This document shows positions 40,601 through 50,777 of a DNA stretch of 64,000 bases, piece by piece. This DNA comes from Pseudomonas denitrificans (nom. rej.) (GTDB lineage: Bacteria > Pseudomonadota > Gammaproteobacteria > Pseudomonadales > Pseudomonadaceae). The notes under the pieces were generated by a model that did not search any database, had not been told where the DNA came from, and saw only the letters and a program-made list of their open reading frames with translations. Each line of letters starts with the position of its first letter. The stretch's first letter is position 1. The stretch is taken from NCBI RefSeq assembly GCF_008807415.1, contig NZ_CP043626.1, positions 6,362,501 through 6,426,500 of the forward strand. Reading direction: 5' to 3'. Both the position numbers and the translations under genes were made by a program.

Positions 40601-42357
40601 GCGGCAGAGTTGGGAGTCACGGTGATTCCCGCTTCCATGACAGTAGCGCCTGCCCTGACCGGAACCTTCTGGAAGCGCGCGCCAATGATGCTGTAGCTCA
40701 CGCGATTGGCGGTGGTCTCCAGCGGCACCGAGGTTTCGGTGATGCTGACCTTGTTGGGGTTGTCCGAGCCGAACCAGCTGGTCGTCGGCAGATAGTACTG
40801 GCGACCGTCGTCCTTGGGGTCAAGCATGGACACATCAAGAATGGGGTTCAGGCAGCCGGTATCACCTCCGGTGTAGGTGACCTTGAGCACGGGCTGCAAA
40901 CTGCTGCCGTCATCGTAGGAGTAGGCCACGCGATTGCCGTTGCCGGAGGTCGGGGTGAGGAAGAACGCCATGGCGTTGTTGCCACACCAACTGGAGTTGC
41001 TGACGACCGCCTGGACTTGCGCCCTGACTTCGGGGCCTTGCACATAGAGCGGCGGATTCTGCGTACGCCATTCGGGCGCGGCCCAGGATGCGGCGCTCGT
41101 TTTGGTGCGGGCAGTGAAGTCTTCCGTTGCCGTGAAGGTCGCAGCGTTGCCCGCATTCTGCGCGGTAACGTCAAAGGTTACCGGGCGGTCGTCGGACCCT
41201 GCGGGCACGAAGTCGATGCGAGCCGAAGTGATGTTTGCGCCCTGGGGGATGGCGACGGTCTGGAAGCGCAAGCCCGTGGTGCGGCTGTTGTCTTCGCTGC
41301 CGCTATAGGTGACGACCAGTTTGGGCGAGCTATTGGTGTCGCCGACGTTATAGGTGAAGTTATTGTTGTTGGTCGAGCGCAACCGCAGCGCGACGTCGGA
41401 GATCGGATTCTTCGCCGGTGCTACATCTTTGAGGGAATTCAGCAGCGCCGTGACGTCGAGGGAATGATCGAGTGTGGTACCGACCTTGACACTGTTCTTG
41501 GCAGTCGTCGCGGTGAAGATGCTGGAGTCGATCAGAGTGCTGTCGTTGAAGGCACCTGGCGTCTTTGCATTGACTGCCGAGATGTTGAACGCCCTGCTGG
41601 CTGTGTCCGTGGTAGTGGTGATGTAGAGCTTGGCGTCAGTGATGGTAACGCCTGCCGGGATGTTGAGGTTGCGGAACAGGAACAGCCCGTCATAGCGCAG
41701 GGTGCCTGACCCGCTACGCGCGTTGAGGGTGGTGGTGGGGCCGGAGCAGACGCTGCTGGAGGATGCCGCCTTGACCGAGCAGGTGTAGTTGCCCTGGATG
41801 TAATAGGAGGAATTGTTGTTCGAGTAGGTCGAGTCGACACTGAGGGATCGGGTGATACTTGCCGTGTTGGGGGCGGCGTTTCTGACATAGCCCATGACCA
41901 GCGAGTCGTCACTCAACTGGTTGCCGGTCGTGCCGGTCGTCTGCCGTGTCACGTCATCGGTGCCGCTGGCCAGCGAGGGAGTCGGCATCTTGGTGTTGAT
42001 CGACTGCTCGATGTACTGCACGGGCGAAAGGATTCGCGAGTTGTTCGTGGTCTGGTTCAGGTCCATGACCCCGACGTTCACACCGGTGGTGCCGTTGAGA
42101 AGTGTCGCGAACGTTTCCTTCATGGTCGGCATGCGGGTCGCGCCGCCATTGCAGCGCGTACTGTCGCGGTCCAGGCAATAGGCCATGGAGCCGGAGTCAT
42201 CGAGGATGAACAGTACGTTGGGGCGAATACCCTGGTCGATGGCGGAGCCGCCGAAAAAGATTTCGGTATCGTCGGCGTAGCTGGCACCGCCCTGGAACAG
42301 GGTGCCGAACAGCAACGAGGAGGCCAGGAGCGGGCGGATACGGGTTTTCTTGTGCAT
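37637..42357 (-). pseudogene. pilY1: Type IV pilus tip adhesin PilY1, unusually long, single-base frameshift
   Basis: One gene of about 1573 codons, broken once. The upstream frame (from 42357) keeps homology to FVYAYATMGRGG; the next frame resumes with NIYAMDITDKANPKLLWQIN. One G is missing in a run of five at 38846-38850. Domains: signal peptide; start of a von Willebrand A fold with MIDAS DDSGSM at 53-58; then about 550 residues of beta-sandwich repeats (FRNLNIPAGVTITDAKLYIT, FQTVAIPQGANITSARIDFV), DNRLRE-like. The VWA part resumes near 700-850 (GGTPLVPALYEAAGYL, FMVLLTDGQANG). A C-terminal beta-propeller follows, with a probable calcium loop NDANNNGVIYGD. P. aeruginosa PilY1 has about 1161 residues, so this one carries an extra insertion. 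It controls pilus retraction, adhesion and surface sensing. Confidence 0.88.
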
Positions 42358-42376
42358 GGCGAATCCAGGTTGATGT

Positions 42377-42844
42377 TCAGTAACGTACCAGGTAACCCTG
42401 CAGGTGCTTCGCGCGCGCAGGGTTGTTGGAATCGGCGCAGCCGGTGTCGGCACAGGATTTACCCGTGCTCTCGATGTTGAAGCAGGCGTACTGGAATGAA
42501 GCTCCGCCGTCCGCTGCGTTGAGCGAGTAAGCCGGGATCACTGATACGCAGGTTCCAGGCGCTGCTGCGGTTGCGCTGTACTTCACCTTCCCTGCCCAGT
42601 CGGTATTTTCGTCGGGCGTTACGGTGATCGCCTGGATCCGCGGGCTTTTCAGATAGCCATCGATCCAGCCCTGGATACCGCTTTCCGCTGCCTGGAAGGC
42701 GACGTTCTGCTGCTGACTGTTGGCCGCCATGCGCTCCTGCAGTGTCGAGCGGGAGGCCGCGGCGATGGCGATGATGGTGAGCAGCAGCAGGAGTACCAGG
42801 CTGACCACCAGTGCGACACCGGTTTGTGAAGTACGAGAATTCAT
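42377..42844 (-). CDS. pilX: Type IV minor pilin PilX
   Basis: A 155-residue minor pilin starting MNSRTSQTGVALVVSLVLLL, the PilX N-terminal pattern with a Gly-Val cleavage site and no usual FTLxE (atypical leader as in PilX). The globular part has four or five cysteines (TCVSV, YACFNIE, SCADTGCADS), likely forming disulphides. Its start overlaps the pilW stop by one base (TGATG). It primes the pilus tip with PilV, PilW and PilY1. Confidence 0.88.
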   Translation of the reverse strand: MNSRTSQTGVALVVSLVLLLLLTIIAIAAASRSTLQERMAANSQQQNVAFQAAESGIQGWIDGYLKSPRIQAITVTPDENTDWAGKVKYSATAAAPGTCVSVIPAYSLNAADGGASFQYACFNIESTGKSCADTGCADSNNPARAKHLQGYLVRY

Positions 42845-43491
42845 CAGAGGCGATTCCTGAGTTCGTAGGTGCCGGTGAAAGAACGCGAGACTTCGTTGCG
42901 GCTGTCCGTGATGGTCAGTGTCAACCTCACCGCCCTGGCCGCGTCGAGTTGCGTTTGGGTAGCGGCACTGCTGTCTTTCCAGCTCATCAAGCCGGCTTCT
43001 TCCACTCCAAGTTGCACGGAGCTGATGGCAGCGTTGGCGAGAATGGGGGTGGCGTTACCGCCATTCAGCGATTGGCAGATACGTGAAACGCCGTTGGCCG
43101 TGCAGGTTGAATAGGTCACGTTGTACAGATACAGCGTGGCGTCGCTACACGTTTTGTTGCCGCCGAAGGTCGTGCCGGTGTTGGCGGTGGTGGCATAGCG
43201 GAAAGTGATGCCATTGGTGGCCTTTGCCAGGGCGGCAGAGGGAAAGGTCAGGCTGCCGACCGGCAGGGAATTCGAAGGGGAGCTGCATCCCAGATATCCC
43301 GAACGTCGAGCGTCGGCGCCTATCACCTCCAGCGCAATGCGACCGCTCTCCTGGACCTGTGCGAGGGCGCTGTTGGTCTTGTCGGTCTGGCTGGTGTCGC
43401 TGAACAGTTGCAATACGCCGAGCAGCAAAAGCGAGCTGATCAGGATTGCAATCATCAGCTCGATAAGGGAGAGACCGGATTGTCGATTCAC
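42844..43491 (-). CDS. pilW: Type IV minor pilin PilW (GTG start)
   Basis: A 215-residue prepilin. The GTG at 43491 is chosen because it gives the short leader VNRQSG directly before LSLIELMIAILISSLLLLGV, and GTGA overlaps the pilV stop. A longer open frame upstream (to 43644) would add a non-pilin leader. The C-terminal domain is beta-rich with several Cys (LGCSSPSN, KTCSDATLYLYNVTYSTC, RICQSL). Confidence 0.9.
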   Translation of the reverse strand: MNRQSGLSLIELMIAILISSLLLLGVLQLFSDTSQTDKTNSALAQVQESGRIALEVIGADARRSGYLGCSSPSNSLPVGSLTFPSAALAKATNGITFRYATTANTGTTFGGNKTCSDATLYLYNVTYSTCTANGVSRICQSLNGGNATPILANAAISSVQLGVEEAGLMSWKDSSAATQTQLDAARAVRLTLTITDSRNEVSRSFTGTYELRNRL

Positions 43492-43955
43492 AGGTCGATC
43501 CTCAAGCTGAACGACGGGTTGGATGAGCTCGATATGGCAGAGCCTGTATCCGACCAATTGATAGTGATGGTGTACTGGTTGGGGGCGACCCGGCCTATGG
43601 TGGCGGTGGCATCGGGAAGCGCCGTTTTCAATGCGCCTCGCCACTGGAATAGATCCAGCTGAGCCTGCTGCTGGGCTGTGCAGCCCGCCGTGTTGCAGGA
43701 AGGGGCGGTGCTGTCGGCGGCGCCACTGGCCAGTGTGTAGTCATTGCTGCTGATGGCCTGGGTGCGGTTGACGCGCATGCGCTCCACCAGGTCGTAGGCC
43801 ATCAGGCTGGCCTGGCTGCGCCGGTAGGCGCCTTGACTGGATTGCAGACTGGTTGTCATCAGCGTCGCCATGCCGAGCAGGCCGACCGCCAACACCACCA
43901 GTGCGATCATGACCTCAATGAGAGTGAAGCCTTGCTCCTCACGGTTCCTCCTCAT
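43488..43955 (-). CDS. pilV: Type IV minor pilin PilV
   Basis: A 155-residue prepilin, leader MRRNREEQG then FTLIEVMIALVVLAVGLLGM, the PilV pattern. The following helix has the typical YRRSQASLMAYDLVERMRVN; a Cys pair (SCNTAGC) is in the middle. Start at 43955 overlaps the fimU stop by 4 bases. Confidence 0.92.
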   Translation of the reverse strand: MRRNREEQGFTLIEVMIALVVLAVGLLGMATLMTTSLQSSQGAYRRSQASLMAYDLVERMRVNRTQAISSNDYTLASGAADSTAPSCNTAGCTAQQQAQLDLFQWRGALKTALPDATATIGRVAPNQYTITINWSDTGSAISSSSNPSFSLRIDL

Positions 43956-44425
43956 GGGCACGCGCTCCCGCTGCAGGCCTGGCCGATGGCGTTGACGGAT
44001 ATCTGGCGCGATGAGGGCCGAGAATCGGCAATGGTGATCGTGGCAGCGCTGGTCGTGCCATTCGAGGAGTAGGTGATTTGGCTGGCGGAACCGGTGATGG
44101 TCACCGCATCGCTGACCGCAGGGATGACCTTGACTATGGTCGTGCCGCGCTTCACCAGTGCGCCGAGGCTCCAGTTGGTGTCGGTTGAGCAGGCACTGGC
44201 ATCGGCGTTGGCGCCGCATATGCTGATATCGGTGCGCTGCATTACCGCTTCGCTGCGCGCAAGCTGGAGCGCTCCCAGCAGCGAGTTGGTCGTACTGGTA
44301 AGTCTGTTGTCGAGTATCAGTGTGCGAAAGCTCGGGATGCCGATCGAGGCAAGGATGGCGATGATCGCTATGACCACCATCAGTTCGATCAAGCTGAATC
44401 CAGATATGTCCTTATGGCGCGACAT
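43952..44425 (-). CDS. fimU: Type IV minor pilin FimU
   Basis: A 157-residue GspH/FimT-type pseudopilin. Leader MSRHKDISG then FSLIELMVVIAIIAILASIG; LARSEAVMQRTDISICG follows. The end QACSGSACP has two cysteines. First gene of the fimU-pilV-pilW-pilX-pilY1-pilE operon, which in P. aeruginosa is driven by AlgR. A TTGACA at 44461-44466 lies upstream on the same strand, but the -10 is weak, consistent with an activator. GAGG precedes the ATG. Confidence 0.9.
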   Translation of the reverse strand: MSRHKDISGFSLIELMVVIAIIAILASIGIPSFRTLILDNRLTSTTNSLLGALQLARSEAVMQRTDISICGANADASACSTDTNWSLGALVKRGTTIVKVIPAVSDAVTITGSASQITYSSNGTTSAATITIADSRPSSRQISVNAIGQACSGSACP

Positions 44426-44576
44426 GTGCGCATGTCCTCACGGTTTATTGTGGGCAATGCTGTCAACTTGCGTAGGAAATGTCCCTTTTTGAATGATGAC
44501 CGATACAAATCGCGCGATGTTCGGTCATGTGCCTTTGTCATTTGTGAGCGCCTTCTCGGTATGAGTGTGAAGACGT

Positions 44577-45107
44577 CTAGTTCGCACAATAGAGCTCGGT
44601 TGTGCCGGCTTCGGTACGGATGCGCCCCGCCTTGTTGAACACGATGTGGTAGCTCGTTCGGCCCGCGCCGCAGAGCGTCAGCGTGCCGGAATGGAAGGCA
44701 CCGTTGGGCTGGATCGCATTGCCGCGCGGCGTGAAGTGGAGGTAGCGCCGCGAGGTGCTGTCGGTGTGGATGCTGATACCACTCAGGGGGCCATGGGCCG
44801 CGAGCGGAAGTTGCTGTGGGGTGCGGATGCCGCTATTGCTGGCGTCGGCGAACACCTCCCAGCCGGCGGCCCAATCGCCGCCGGTCGCTGCGATGCTGAT
44901 CGGTTGTCCGCTGTGTGCGGCCGATTCACGGGCGAAGTTCAGGGCGTTGCGCAGTTCCTGGGTCGCCGTGCTAGCCCGCTGGTTCTGCAGCAGTTCGTTG
45001 AAGCTTGGGGCCGCGATGGAGAGTGCGATCGCCAGTATCGCGAGGGTGAACAGCAGTTCAACGAGGGTGAATCCCAGCTCCCCGGTAATGGATCGTTCCC
45101 TGGCCAT
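44577..45107 (-). CDS. fimT: Type IV pilin-like protein FimT
   Basis: A 176-residue pseudopilin of the GspH/FimT family. Leader MARERSITGELG then FTLVELLFTLAILAIALSIA; LRNALNFARESAAHSGQPIS follows. Near the C-terminus is AGRIRTEAG, which matches the GRxR motif reported for DNA-binding FimT of Legionella-type competence pili. In P. aeruginosa its pilus role is minor. It lies upstream of fimU, separated by a 150-base gap, so may be transcribed separately. Confidence 0.88.
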   Translation of the reverse strand: MARERSITGELGFTLVELLFTLAILAIALSIAAPSFNELLQNQRASTATQELRNALNFARESAAHSGQPISIAATGGDWAAGWEVFADASNSGIRTPQQLPLAAHGPLSGISIHTDSTSRRYLHFTPRGNAIQPNGAFHSGTLTLCGAGRTSYHIVFNKAGRIRTEAGTTELYCAN

Positions 45108-45186
45108 GGTTCGCTTCCTGGCAGTTGCGGTGCGGGAAGTATTGGCCGCTGACCACCACCTGCATGCCAGTAAGTTGGATAGACAC

Positions 45187-45203
45187 TGTAGGAGCGGTCC
45201 GAT
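45187..45203. repeat. Partial REP-like motif
   Basis: TGTAGGAGCGG-TCCGAT resembles the common Pseudomonas REP half-site, without a clear inverted partner nearby, between divergent fimT and thiO. Confidence 0.35.
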
Positions 45204-45301
45204 GCCGCACCGACTTCCGTCTTGCTCCGTCGACGGCCCATGCCCGGTATAGTGTGCGGCCGGCGATGGGCCGTTGATTTTCCTGTGATGTGGGGCGTGG
45301 T

Positions 45302-46411
45302 ATGCCGGACATGATCGTGGTGGGCGGTGGGGTGGTGGGCATGCTGACTGCCTGGACTCTGGGGCAGGCGGGTGCCGAGGTGGTGCTGCTGGAAAAGGGT
45401 GAGACCGGGCGCGAAGCGTCCTGGGCAGGCGGGGGCATCGTCTCGCCGCTCTATCCGTGGCGCTACAGCTCGGCGGTCGCCAACCTGGCTCACTGGTCGC
45501 AGGACTTCTATCCCCAGCTGGGCGAACGTCTGCTCGCTGATACCGGGCTCGATCCGGAAGTGCACGTCACCGGCCTCTACTGGCTGGACCTGGACGATCA
45601 GGCCGAAGCCCTGGCGTGGGCCAGGACCCATGGCCGCCCGCTTTCGGAAGTGGATATCGGCGCCGTGCATGAAGCTGTCCCGGTGCTGGGGCAAGGTTTC
45701 GAACGCGCGGTGTACATGTCAGGCGTGGCCAACGTGCGCAACCCGCGGCTGGCCAAGTCCCTCCGCCAGGCGCTGGTGCAACTGCCAAATGTGAGCGTGC
45801 AGGAGCAGGTCGAGGTGACCGGCTTCCTGAAGCAGGGCGATAACGTGACAGGCGTCCGCACGGGGCAGGGTGATTTCACTGCCGACGCGGTGGTGCTGGC
45901 GGCCGGCGCCTGGAGCGGCGAGTTGCTGGCAAGGCTGGGGCTGGAGCTACCGGTTGAGCCGGTGAAGGGGCAGATGATTCTCTATCGCTGCGCCCCGGAT
46001 TTCCTCTCCAGCATGGTGCTGGCCAAAGGTCGCTACGCGATTCCGCGTCGCGACGGGCACATTCTGGTGGGCAGTACGCTGGAGCACGCCGGTTTCGACA
46101 AGACCCCGTCGGACGAGGCGCTGAGCAGCCTGCGCGCTTCGGCAGAGGAGCTGATTCCCGCGCTGGCGGGCATGGAACCGGTGAATCACTGGGCTGGGCT
46201 GCGTCCGGGCTCGCCGCAGGGCATTCCCTTCATCGGCGAGGTTCCCGGTCACCCGGGGTTGTGGCTGAACACCGGCCATTACCGCAATGGGCTGGTGCTG
46301 GCGCCGGCGTCCTGCCAGTTGCTGGCGGACCTGATGCAGAAGCGTCAGCCGATCATCGAAGCGGCACCCTATGCGCCAGAAGGGCGCCTGGTGGCGACGC
46401 CCATCGTCTGA
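45302..46411 (+). CDS. thiO: FAD-dependent glycine oxidase ThiO / D-amino-acid oxidase family
   Basis: A 369-residue flavoprotein. The N-terminal Rossmann motif IVVGGGVVGMLTAW is followed by ASWAGGGIVSPLYPWR, LAAGAWS near the middle and NHWAGLRPGSPQGIPFIG near the C-terminus. It fits ThiO, which oxidises glycine to iminoglycine for the thiazole ring of thiamine. A general D-amino-acid oxidase role cannot be excluded. The ATG at 45302 is chosen (GTG at 45290 is possible). Divergent from fimT, convergent with pilR. Confidence 0.85.
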   Translation: MPDMIVVGGGVVGMLTAWTLGQAGAEVVLLEKGETGREASWAGGGIVSPLYPWRYSSAVANLAHWSQDFYPQLGERLLADTGLDPEVHVTGLYWLDLDDQAEALAWARTHGRPLSEVDIGAVHEAVPVLGQGFERAVYMSGVANVRNPRLAKSLRQALVQLPNVSVQEQVEVTGFLKQGDNVTGVRTGQGDFTADAVVLAAGAWSGELLARLGLELPVEPVKGQMILYRCAPDFLSSMVLAKGRYAIPRRDGHILVGSTLEHAGFDKTPSDEALSSLRASAEELIPALAGMEPVNHWAGLRPGSPQGIPFIGEVPGHPGLWLNTGHYRNGLVLAPASCQLLADLMQKRQPIIEAAPYAPEGRLVATPIV

Positions 46412-46424
46412 AAGCGGCCGGGGA

Positions 46425-47761
46425 TCAGTCGATCCCCAGTTTCTTCAGGCGGTAGCGCATGGAGCGGAAGGTCAGTCCCAGGCGCTGCGCCGCCGCTGTC
46501 CGGTTCCAGCGCGTCTCTTCCAGCGCCTGCATGATCAGCTTGCGCTCGATGTCCTCGAGGTAATCCTCGAGGTTGTCGATCTGTGCCAGGCTCGCGTCGC
46601 CACCGCCGTCTGCCGTGCTGGTTTCGGCCAGGCGCAGGTCGTGAGGCTGGATGACGTCATCCTCGCAGAGCGTGTAGGCGCGCTCCAGCATGTTCTCCAG
46701 TTCCCGCACGTTGCCGGGGAAGCGGTAGCTCTTGAGCTTCTCCAGCGCATCGGCGCTGACTGCCGCGGCAGCCAGTCCGTTGTCGCCGGCCAGGCGCTTG
46801 AGCACGCGGTCGGTCAGCAGCGGGATGTCTTCGCGGCGCTCGCGCAGCGGCGGAACCCGCAGTTCGATGACGTTCAGGCGGTAGTAGAGGTCCTGGCGGA
46901 ATCGGCCAGCGGCCACTTCGGCGGCCAGGTCCTTGTGGGTGGCGCAGAGAACGCGCACGTCCACCGCGACCTCCTGCTGGCCGCCCACGGCGCGCACGGC
47001 CTTCTCCTGGATGACACGCAGCAGTTTGACCTGCATGGGCAGCGGCAGGTCGGCGACTTCGTCGAGGAACAGCGTGCCGCCGTTGGCCGCCTGGAACAGG
47101 CCGAGCTTGTCTTCCACGGCACCGGTGAAGCTGCCTTTCTTGTGCCCGAAGAACTCGCTTTCCATCAGCTCGGACGGAATGGCGCCGCAGTTGACCGGCA
47201 CGAAGGTCTGGGTCTCGCGCGGGCCCTGCTCGTGGATCAGCCGGGCCACCAGCTCCTTGCCGCTGCCGGATTCGCCGCTGATGTACACCGGCGCCTGGCT
47301 GCGGGCGAGCTTGGCTACCTGGTTGCGCAGGGTGCGCATGGGGGTGAATCGCCGAGCAGGCGGCTGTCCACCGGCGCTTCCTCGGCTTCCGGCGAGCGCA
47401 GGCGCAGGGCGGAATTCACCAGCTCGCGCAGGCGGGCAAGGTCCACCGGCTTGGTCAGGAAGTCGAAGGCGCCGGCCTTGAGGGCCTGCACCGCGGTGTC
47501 GAGGCTGCCGAAGGCGGTGATCATCGCCACCGGCATCTGCGGATGGCGCTGCTGGATGTACTGCACCAGGTCCAGGCCGGTGCCATCGGGCAGGCGCATG
47601 TCGGTGAGGCAGAAGTCGAAGGGCTCGCGGGCCAGGAAGTCGCGGGCTTCCTTGACGTTGCGGGCGCTGCGGGTGTCCAGCTTCATGCGGCCGAGGGTGA
47701 TCTCCAGCAGCTCGCGGATGTCGGGTTCGTCGTCGACGATCAGGGCTTTTTGACGGCTCAT
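46425..47761 (-). pseudogene. pilR: Sigma54 response regulator PilR, single-base frameshift
   Basis: Activator of pilA transcription. The first frame (from 47761) encodes a receiver domain with phospho-acceptor Asp in CLTDMRLPDG (about Asp54) and reads out as RLLGDSPP. The next frame takes over with MRTLRNQVAKLARSQAPVYI. One base is missing in the G run at 47340-47344; restored length is 445 residues, exactly the family size. AAA+ domain: GESGSGKE, the sigma54 loop GSFTGA (Ser in place of Ala, as is normal for PilR) and LFLDEVADL. Fis-type helix-turn-helix at the C-terminus (RWNRTAAAQRLGLTFRSMRY). Located 15 bases after pilS. Probably intact in the cell. Confidence 0.9.
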
Positions 47762-47776
47762 GCTCTTTGCGTCTTC

Positions 47777-49365
47777 TTAGCTTTGTTTGCGCGGGTGGGC
47801 GAAGGTGAGGCGGAAGCAGCTGCCGCCTTCGTCACGCGTCTTGTAGTCCAGCCGGGCCTGGTTGCTTTCGCACAGCTCGCGGGAGATGTACAGGCCAAGG
47901 CCGGTGCCCTTGCTTTCAGTGGTGAAGAACGGCTCGAACAGCTTCCCCCGCTGATCGGCAGCGATGCCGGGACCGTCATCGAGCACTTCCAGTACAGGCA
48001 GGTCGGTCTCGCTGTCGCGGAACAGACGCAACCACACCTGGCCGGTGCCGTTCTTCTGAGTGCTGTACCGTAACCCATTCTGCACGAGGTTGGTCAGTAC
48101 CTGCGTCAACTGGTGCGGGTCCATGCGCGTCTGCACGGTGCCCTGGCCGGTCTCCACGTGGATCTGCTGGTCCTCGCGCAGGCTCTCGCGCATCTCGCCG
48201 GCGTAGCGGTGCAGCCAGTACTTCAGGTCCAGCAGTTGCGGCTCGGCCTGGCGCCGGCGTGACAGCTGGAGGACATTTTCGATGACCAGGTTCATGCGCC
48301 GCGACTGGTCCTGGATGATCTGCGTCAGGCGCCGGTCGGGCTTGTCCAGTTCCTCGGACTCCAGCAGCAATTGCGCTGCATGGCTGATGGCGCCCAGCGG
48401 GTTGCGGATCTCATGGGCAATGCCCGCGGTGAGCCGGCCCAGGGCGGCGAGCTTGAGCTGCTGGGCCTGCTGGGCGATCTGCGAGATATCCTCGAGGAAC
48501 ATCAGGATGTGCTGTTCGTTGTCCCGGCGCAGGGGATGAAGCTTGGCTGCACGGTCGGGCCGGACTCCACGGGCTGCAGGCTCGGTGGGCGCAAGGCGGG
48601 GTTCTGCTGCCACTGCTGCAGGCTGGAGACCAGCTGCGGGCTGTACTCGGCCAGAGAGTGGCCGGGAAGGTCGTGGCCGCCCAGCAGGGTGGTGGCACTC
48701 TGGTTGGCCAGCAGTACCCGGTGGCGATCGCCCAGCACCAGGATGCCGGTGCGCATGCGCTGCAGGATCAGCGCATTCAGTTCCTCGAGGTTGGCCACCG
48801 TGGTGGCGCGCTGCTCGGCGATGCTTTCGACGATCTGCTGGCGCCGTGCCAGGGCCTGGATCAGCAAGGCTGAGGCGAAGCTCAGTGCGCCTAGCCCGCC
48901 GGCCTGCACGTAATGGTTGATGGCCGTGGGTTGGCTGAGGCTCAGGTAGAAGGTCAGGTAGATCAGGCCGATGGCGGCGATGGCGGCGATGAGCAGGCCG
49001 ATGCGACCCCGCAGCAGGACGTTGGCGATGGCCACCGCAACCACCATCAGGTTGCCGATGCCGCTGGGAATGCCGCCCGCGGTATAGAACAGGGCGCTGA
49101 GTAGAAGTATGTCCAGCGCCGCCAGGAGGAAGATCGGCAAGAGCTGGCGCGGCGTTGGCATCAGCACCGCGATCAGGATGTTGAGGACCAGGTAGATCCA
49201 GCAGCCGACGTGGAACAGCTCGGGGTGGGCCAGTTTCAGCAGCTCATCGTCCAGGCTGCTGGAGATCAGCAGCACCAGCACCAGCCCGATGGTCAGGCGG
49301 TACAGGTGGTACAGGCGCAGGACCCGCAGGCCCTGCCCCGTGAGGGAGATCCCTTCAGCGACCAC
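47777..49365 (-). pseudogene. pilS: Sensor kinase PilS, single-base frameshift
   Basis: Membrane histidine kinase that controls PilR and senses pilin levels in the membrane. The first frame (from GTG 49365, VVAEGISLTGQGLRVLRLYH) has six membrane helices, a PAS-like region and ends its homology at VQPSFIP. The second frame continues with LRRDNEQHILMFLEDISQIA. A base is lost from the G run at 48532-48535. Restored length is 529, equal to P. aeruginosa PilS (530). Kinase motifs: phospho-acceptor GIAHEIRNPLGA, N box NLVQNGLRYS, DDGPGIA, GTGLGLYIS. The GTG overlaps the end of the PP0621-type gene. No ATG fits the start. Confidence 0.88.
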
Positions 49366-49591
49366 GGTCGGCGCGGTCCTGTTCGAGGTGCGCGCGGCTG
49401 CAGTACCACTGGCTCTCGTCCTGCAGGGCGTGGGTCTGCGGCACATGCACGCCGCACTGCGCACAGCGGACCATCGGTGCGGCCGGGTCGTCGCCCTTGG
49501 GCTTCTCGGCGGGGCCGGCCGGCCGGGTAGCTTTGCGCCACAACCACCAGCCGAAGGCGAAGAGGGCGATCCAGAACAGCAGACGGGTCAT
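49355..49591 (-). CDS. PP0621-type small membrane zinc-ribbon protein
   Basis: A 78-residue protein: N-terminal membrane helix MTRLLFWIALFAFGWWLWRK, a Pro/Lys linker, then MVRCAQCGVHVPQTHAL and WYCSRAHLEQD, with two Cys of a CxxC plus Cys and His for a zinc site. A small conserved pseudomonad/proteobacterial protein of unknown role, always seen just upstream of pilS as far as I recall. Overlaps the pilS start by 11 bases. Confidence 0.87.
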   Translation of the reverse strand: MTRLLFWIALFAFGWWLWRKATRPAGPAEKPKGDDPAAPMVRCAQCGVHVPQTHALQDESQWYCSRAHLEQDRADRGR

Positions 49592-49708
49592 GGCAATCCC
49601 TTGTGCATAAAGAGCGGCAGTTTATCCAAGCCACGCGGCGCCGCACAGTGAGCCCGTGCGCGCACCCGCCAGACCAAGGGCAAAAGCGCCGATGCTTTGC
49701 CCGAATGA

Positions 49709-49734
49709 AAAAGGGAGGCCGAAGCCTCCCTTTT
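49709..49734 (-). terminator. Terminator after bamD
   Basis: AAAAGGGAGGC-CGAA-GCCTCCCTTTT; on the minus strand it follows the bamD stop by about 18 bases and ends in a T run. Confidence 0.85.
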
Positions 49735-49751
49735 CCTTGTACCTGCCAGTA

Positions 49752-50777
49752 TCAGTCGAAGATGCCGAAGGTCATGTAGCTGAACCAGGAGCGGTCGCTG
49801 CTGCCGGCGTTGCCTTCGGACTCGTGCTGTTCTTCCTGCACCTCGCTCTGGTTCTCGGGCTTGAGCTCGGCCGGAATCTGCTGTTCGGCGTCCTCGTACT
49901 GCTTGATCACGTCCTTGGATGCCTGGGTTTCCATGTGCGGCGGGGCATCGTTGGTCTCGATCAGGCCCAGGGTAGCCTTGGCCAGCCAGGAGCGGTTGTC
50001 GGCTTCGTCTTCACGCGGAACGAACTGGCCATCCTTGAGGCTGGCGTTGTCCGGGTAGTTCGCCTTCAGGGTTTCCAGGCTGGAATCGGCCAGGTCGTTC
50101 AGGCCCAGGCGCTGGTAGGCCTCGACCATGATCGCCAGGCCATCGCCGACGGCCGGGGTTTCCTGGAAGTTCTCGACCACGTAGCGGCCACGGTTGGCGG
50201 CGGCGACATAAGCCTGGCGCTTGAGGTAGTAGTGGCCGACGTGTACTTCGTAGGCCGCCAGCAGGTTGCGCAGGTAGATCATGCGCGCCTTGGCGTCCGG
50301 GGCGTAGCGGCTGTTCGGATAGCGGCTGACCAGCTGGGCGAACTCGTTGAAGGAGTCGCGGGCAGCGCCCGGGTCGCGCTTGGTCATGTCCAGCGGCAGG
50401 AAGCGCGCCAGCAGGCCACGGTCCTGGTCGAAGGAGGCCAGACCCTTGAGGTAGTAGGCATAGTCGACGTTCGGGTGCTGCGGGTGCAGGCGGATGAAGC
50501 GCTCAGCCGAAGCGCGGGCGGCCTCGGGCTCCATGTTCTTGTAGTTGGCGTAGATCAGTTCCAACTGGGCCTGCTCGGCGTAGCGGCCGAACGGATAGCG
50601 GGACTCCAGCGCCTTCAGCTTGGCGACGGCGTTGGTGTAGCTCTTGTTGTTGAGGTCTTCCTGTGCCTGCTGGTACAGCTGGCTTTCGCTCAGGTTCTCA
50701 TCCACCTTCTCGCCCTTGGAGGAGCAGGCGGTGACGAAGGCGAGGGTGGCGATCAGCAGCAGGTGTTTCACTTGCAT
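49752..50777 (-). CDS. bamD: Outer-membrane assembly lipoprotein BamD (ComL)
   Basis: Essential lipoprotein of the BAM complex, inserting barrels together with BamA. The 341 residues begin with a lipoprotein signal ([18 protein letters not shown], lipobox VTAC), then five TPR-like helical pairs ([40 protein letters not shown]). The C-terminal acidic tail is longer than in E. coli, as in other Pseudomonas. Divergent from rluD across about 147 bases, as in many gammaproteobacteria. Confidence 0.96.
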   Translation of the reverse strand: MQVKHLLLIATLAFVTACSSKGEKVDENLSESQLYQQAQEDLNNKSYTNAVAKLKALESRYPFGRYAEQAQLELIYANYKNMEPEAARASAERFIRLHPQHPNVDYAYYLKGLASFDQDRGLLARFLPLDMTKRDPGAARDSFNEFAQLVSRYPNSRYAPDAKARMIYLRNLLAAYEVHVGHYYLKRQAYVAAANRGRYVVENFQETPAVGDGLAIMVEAYQRLGLNDLADSSLETLKANYPDNASLKDGQFVPREDEADNRSWLAKATLGLIETNDAPPHMETQASKDVIKQYEDAEQQIPAELKPENQSEVQEEQHESEGNAGSSDRSWFSYMTFGIFD

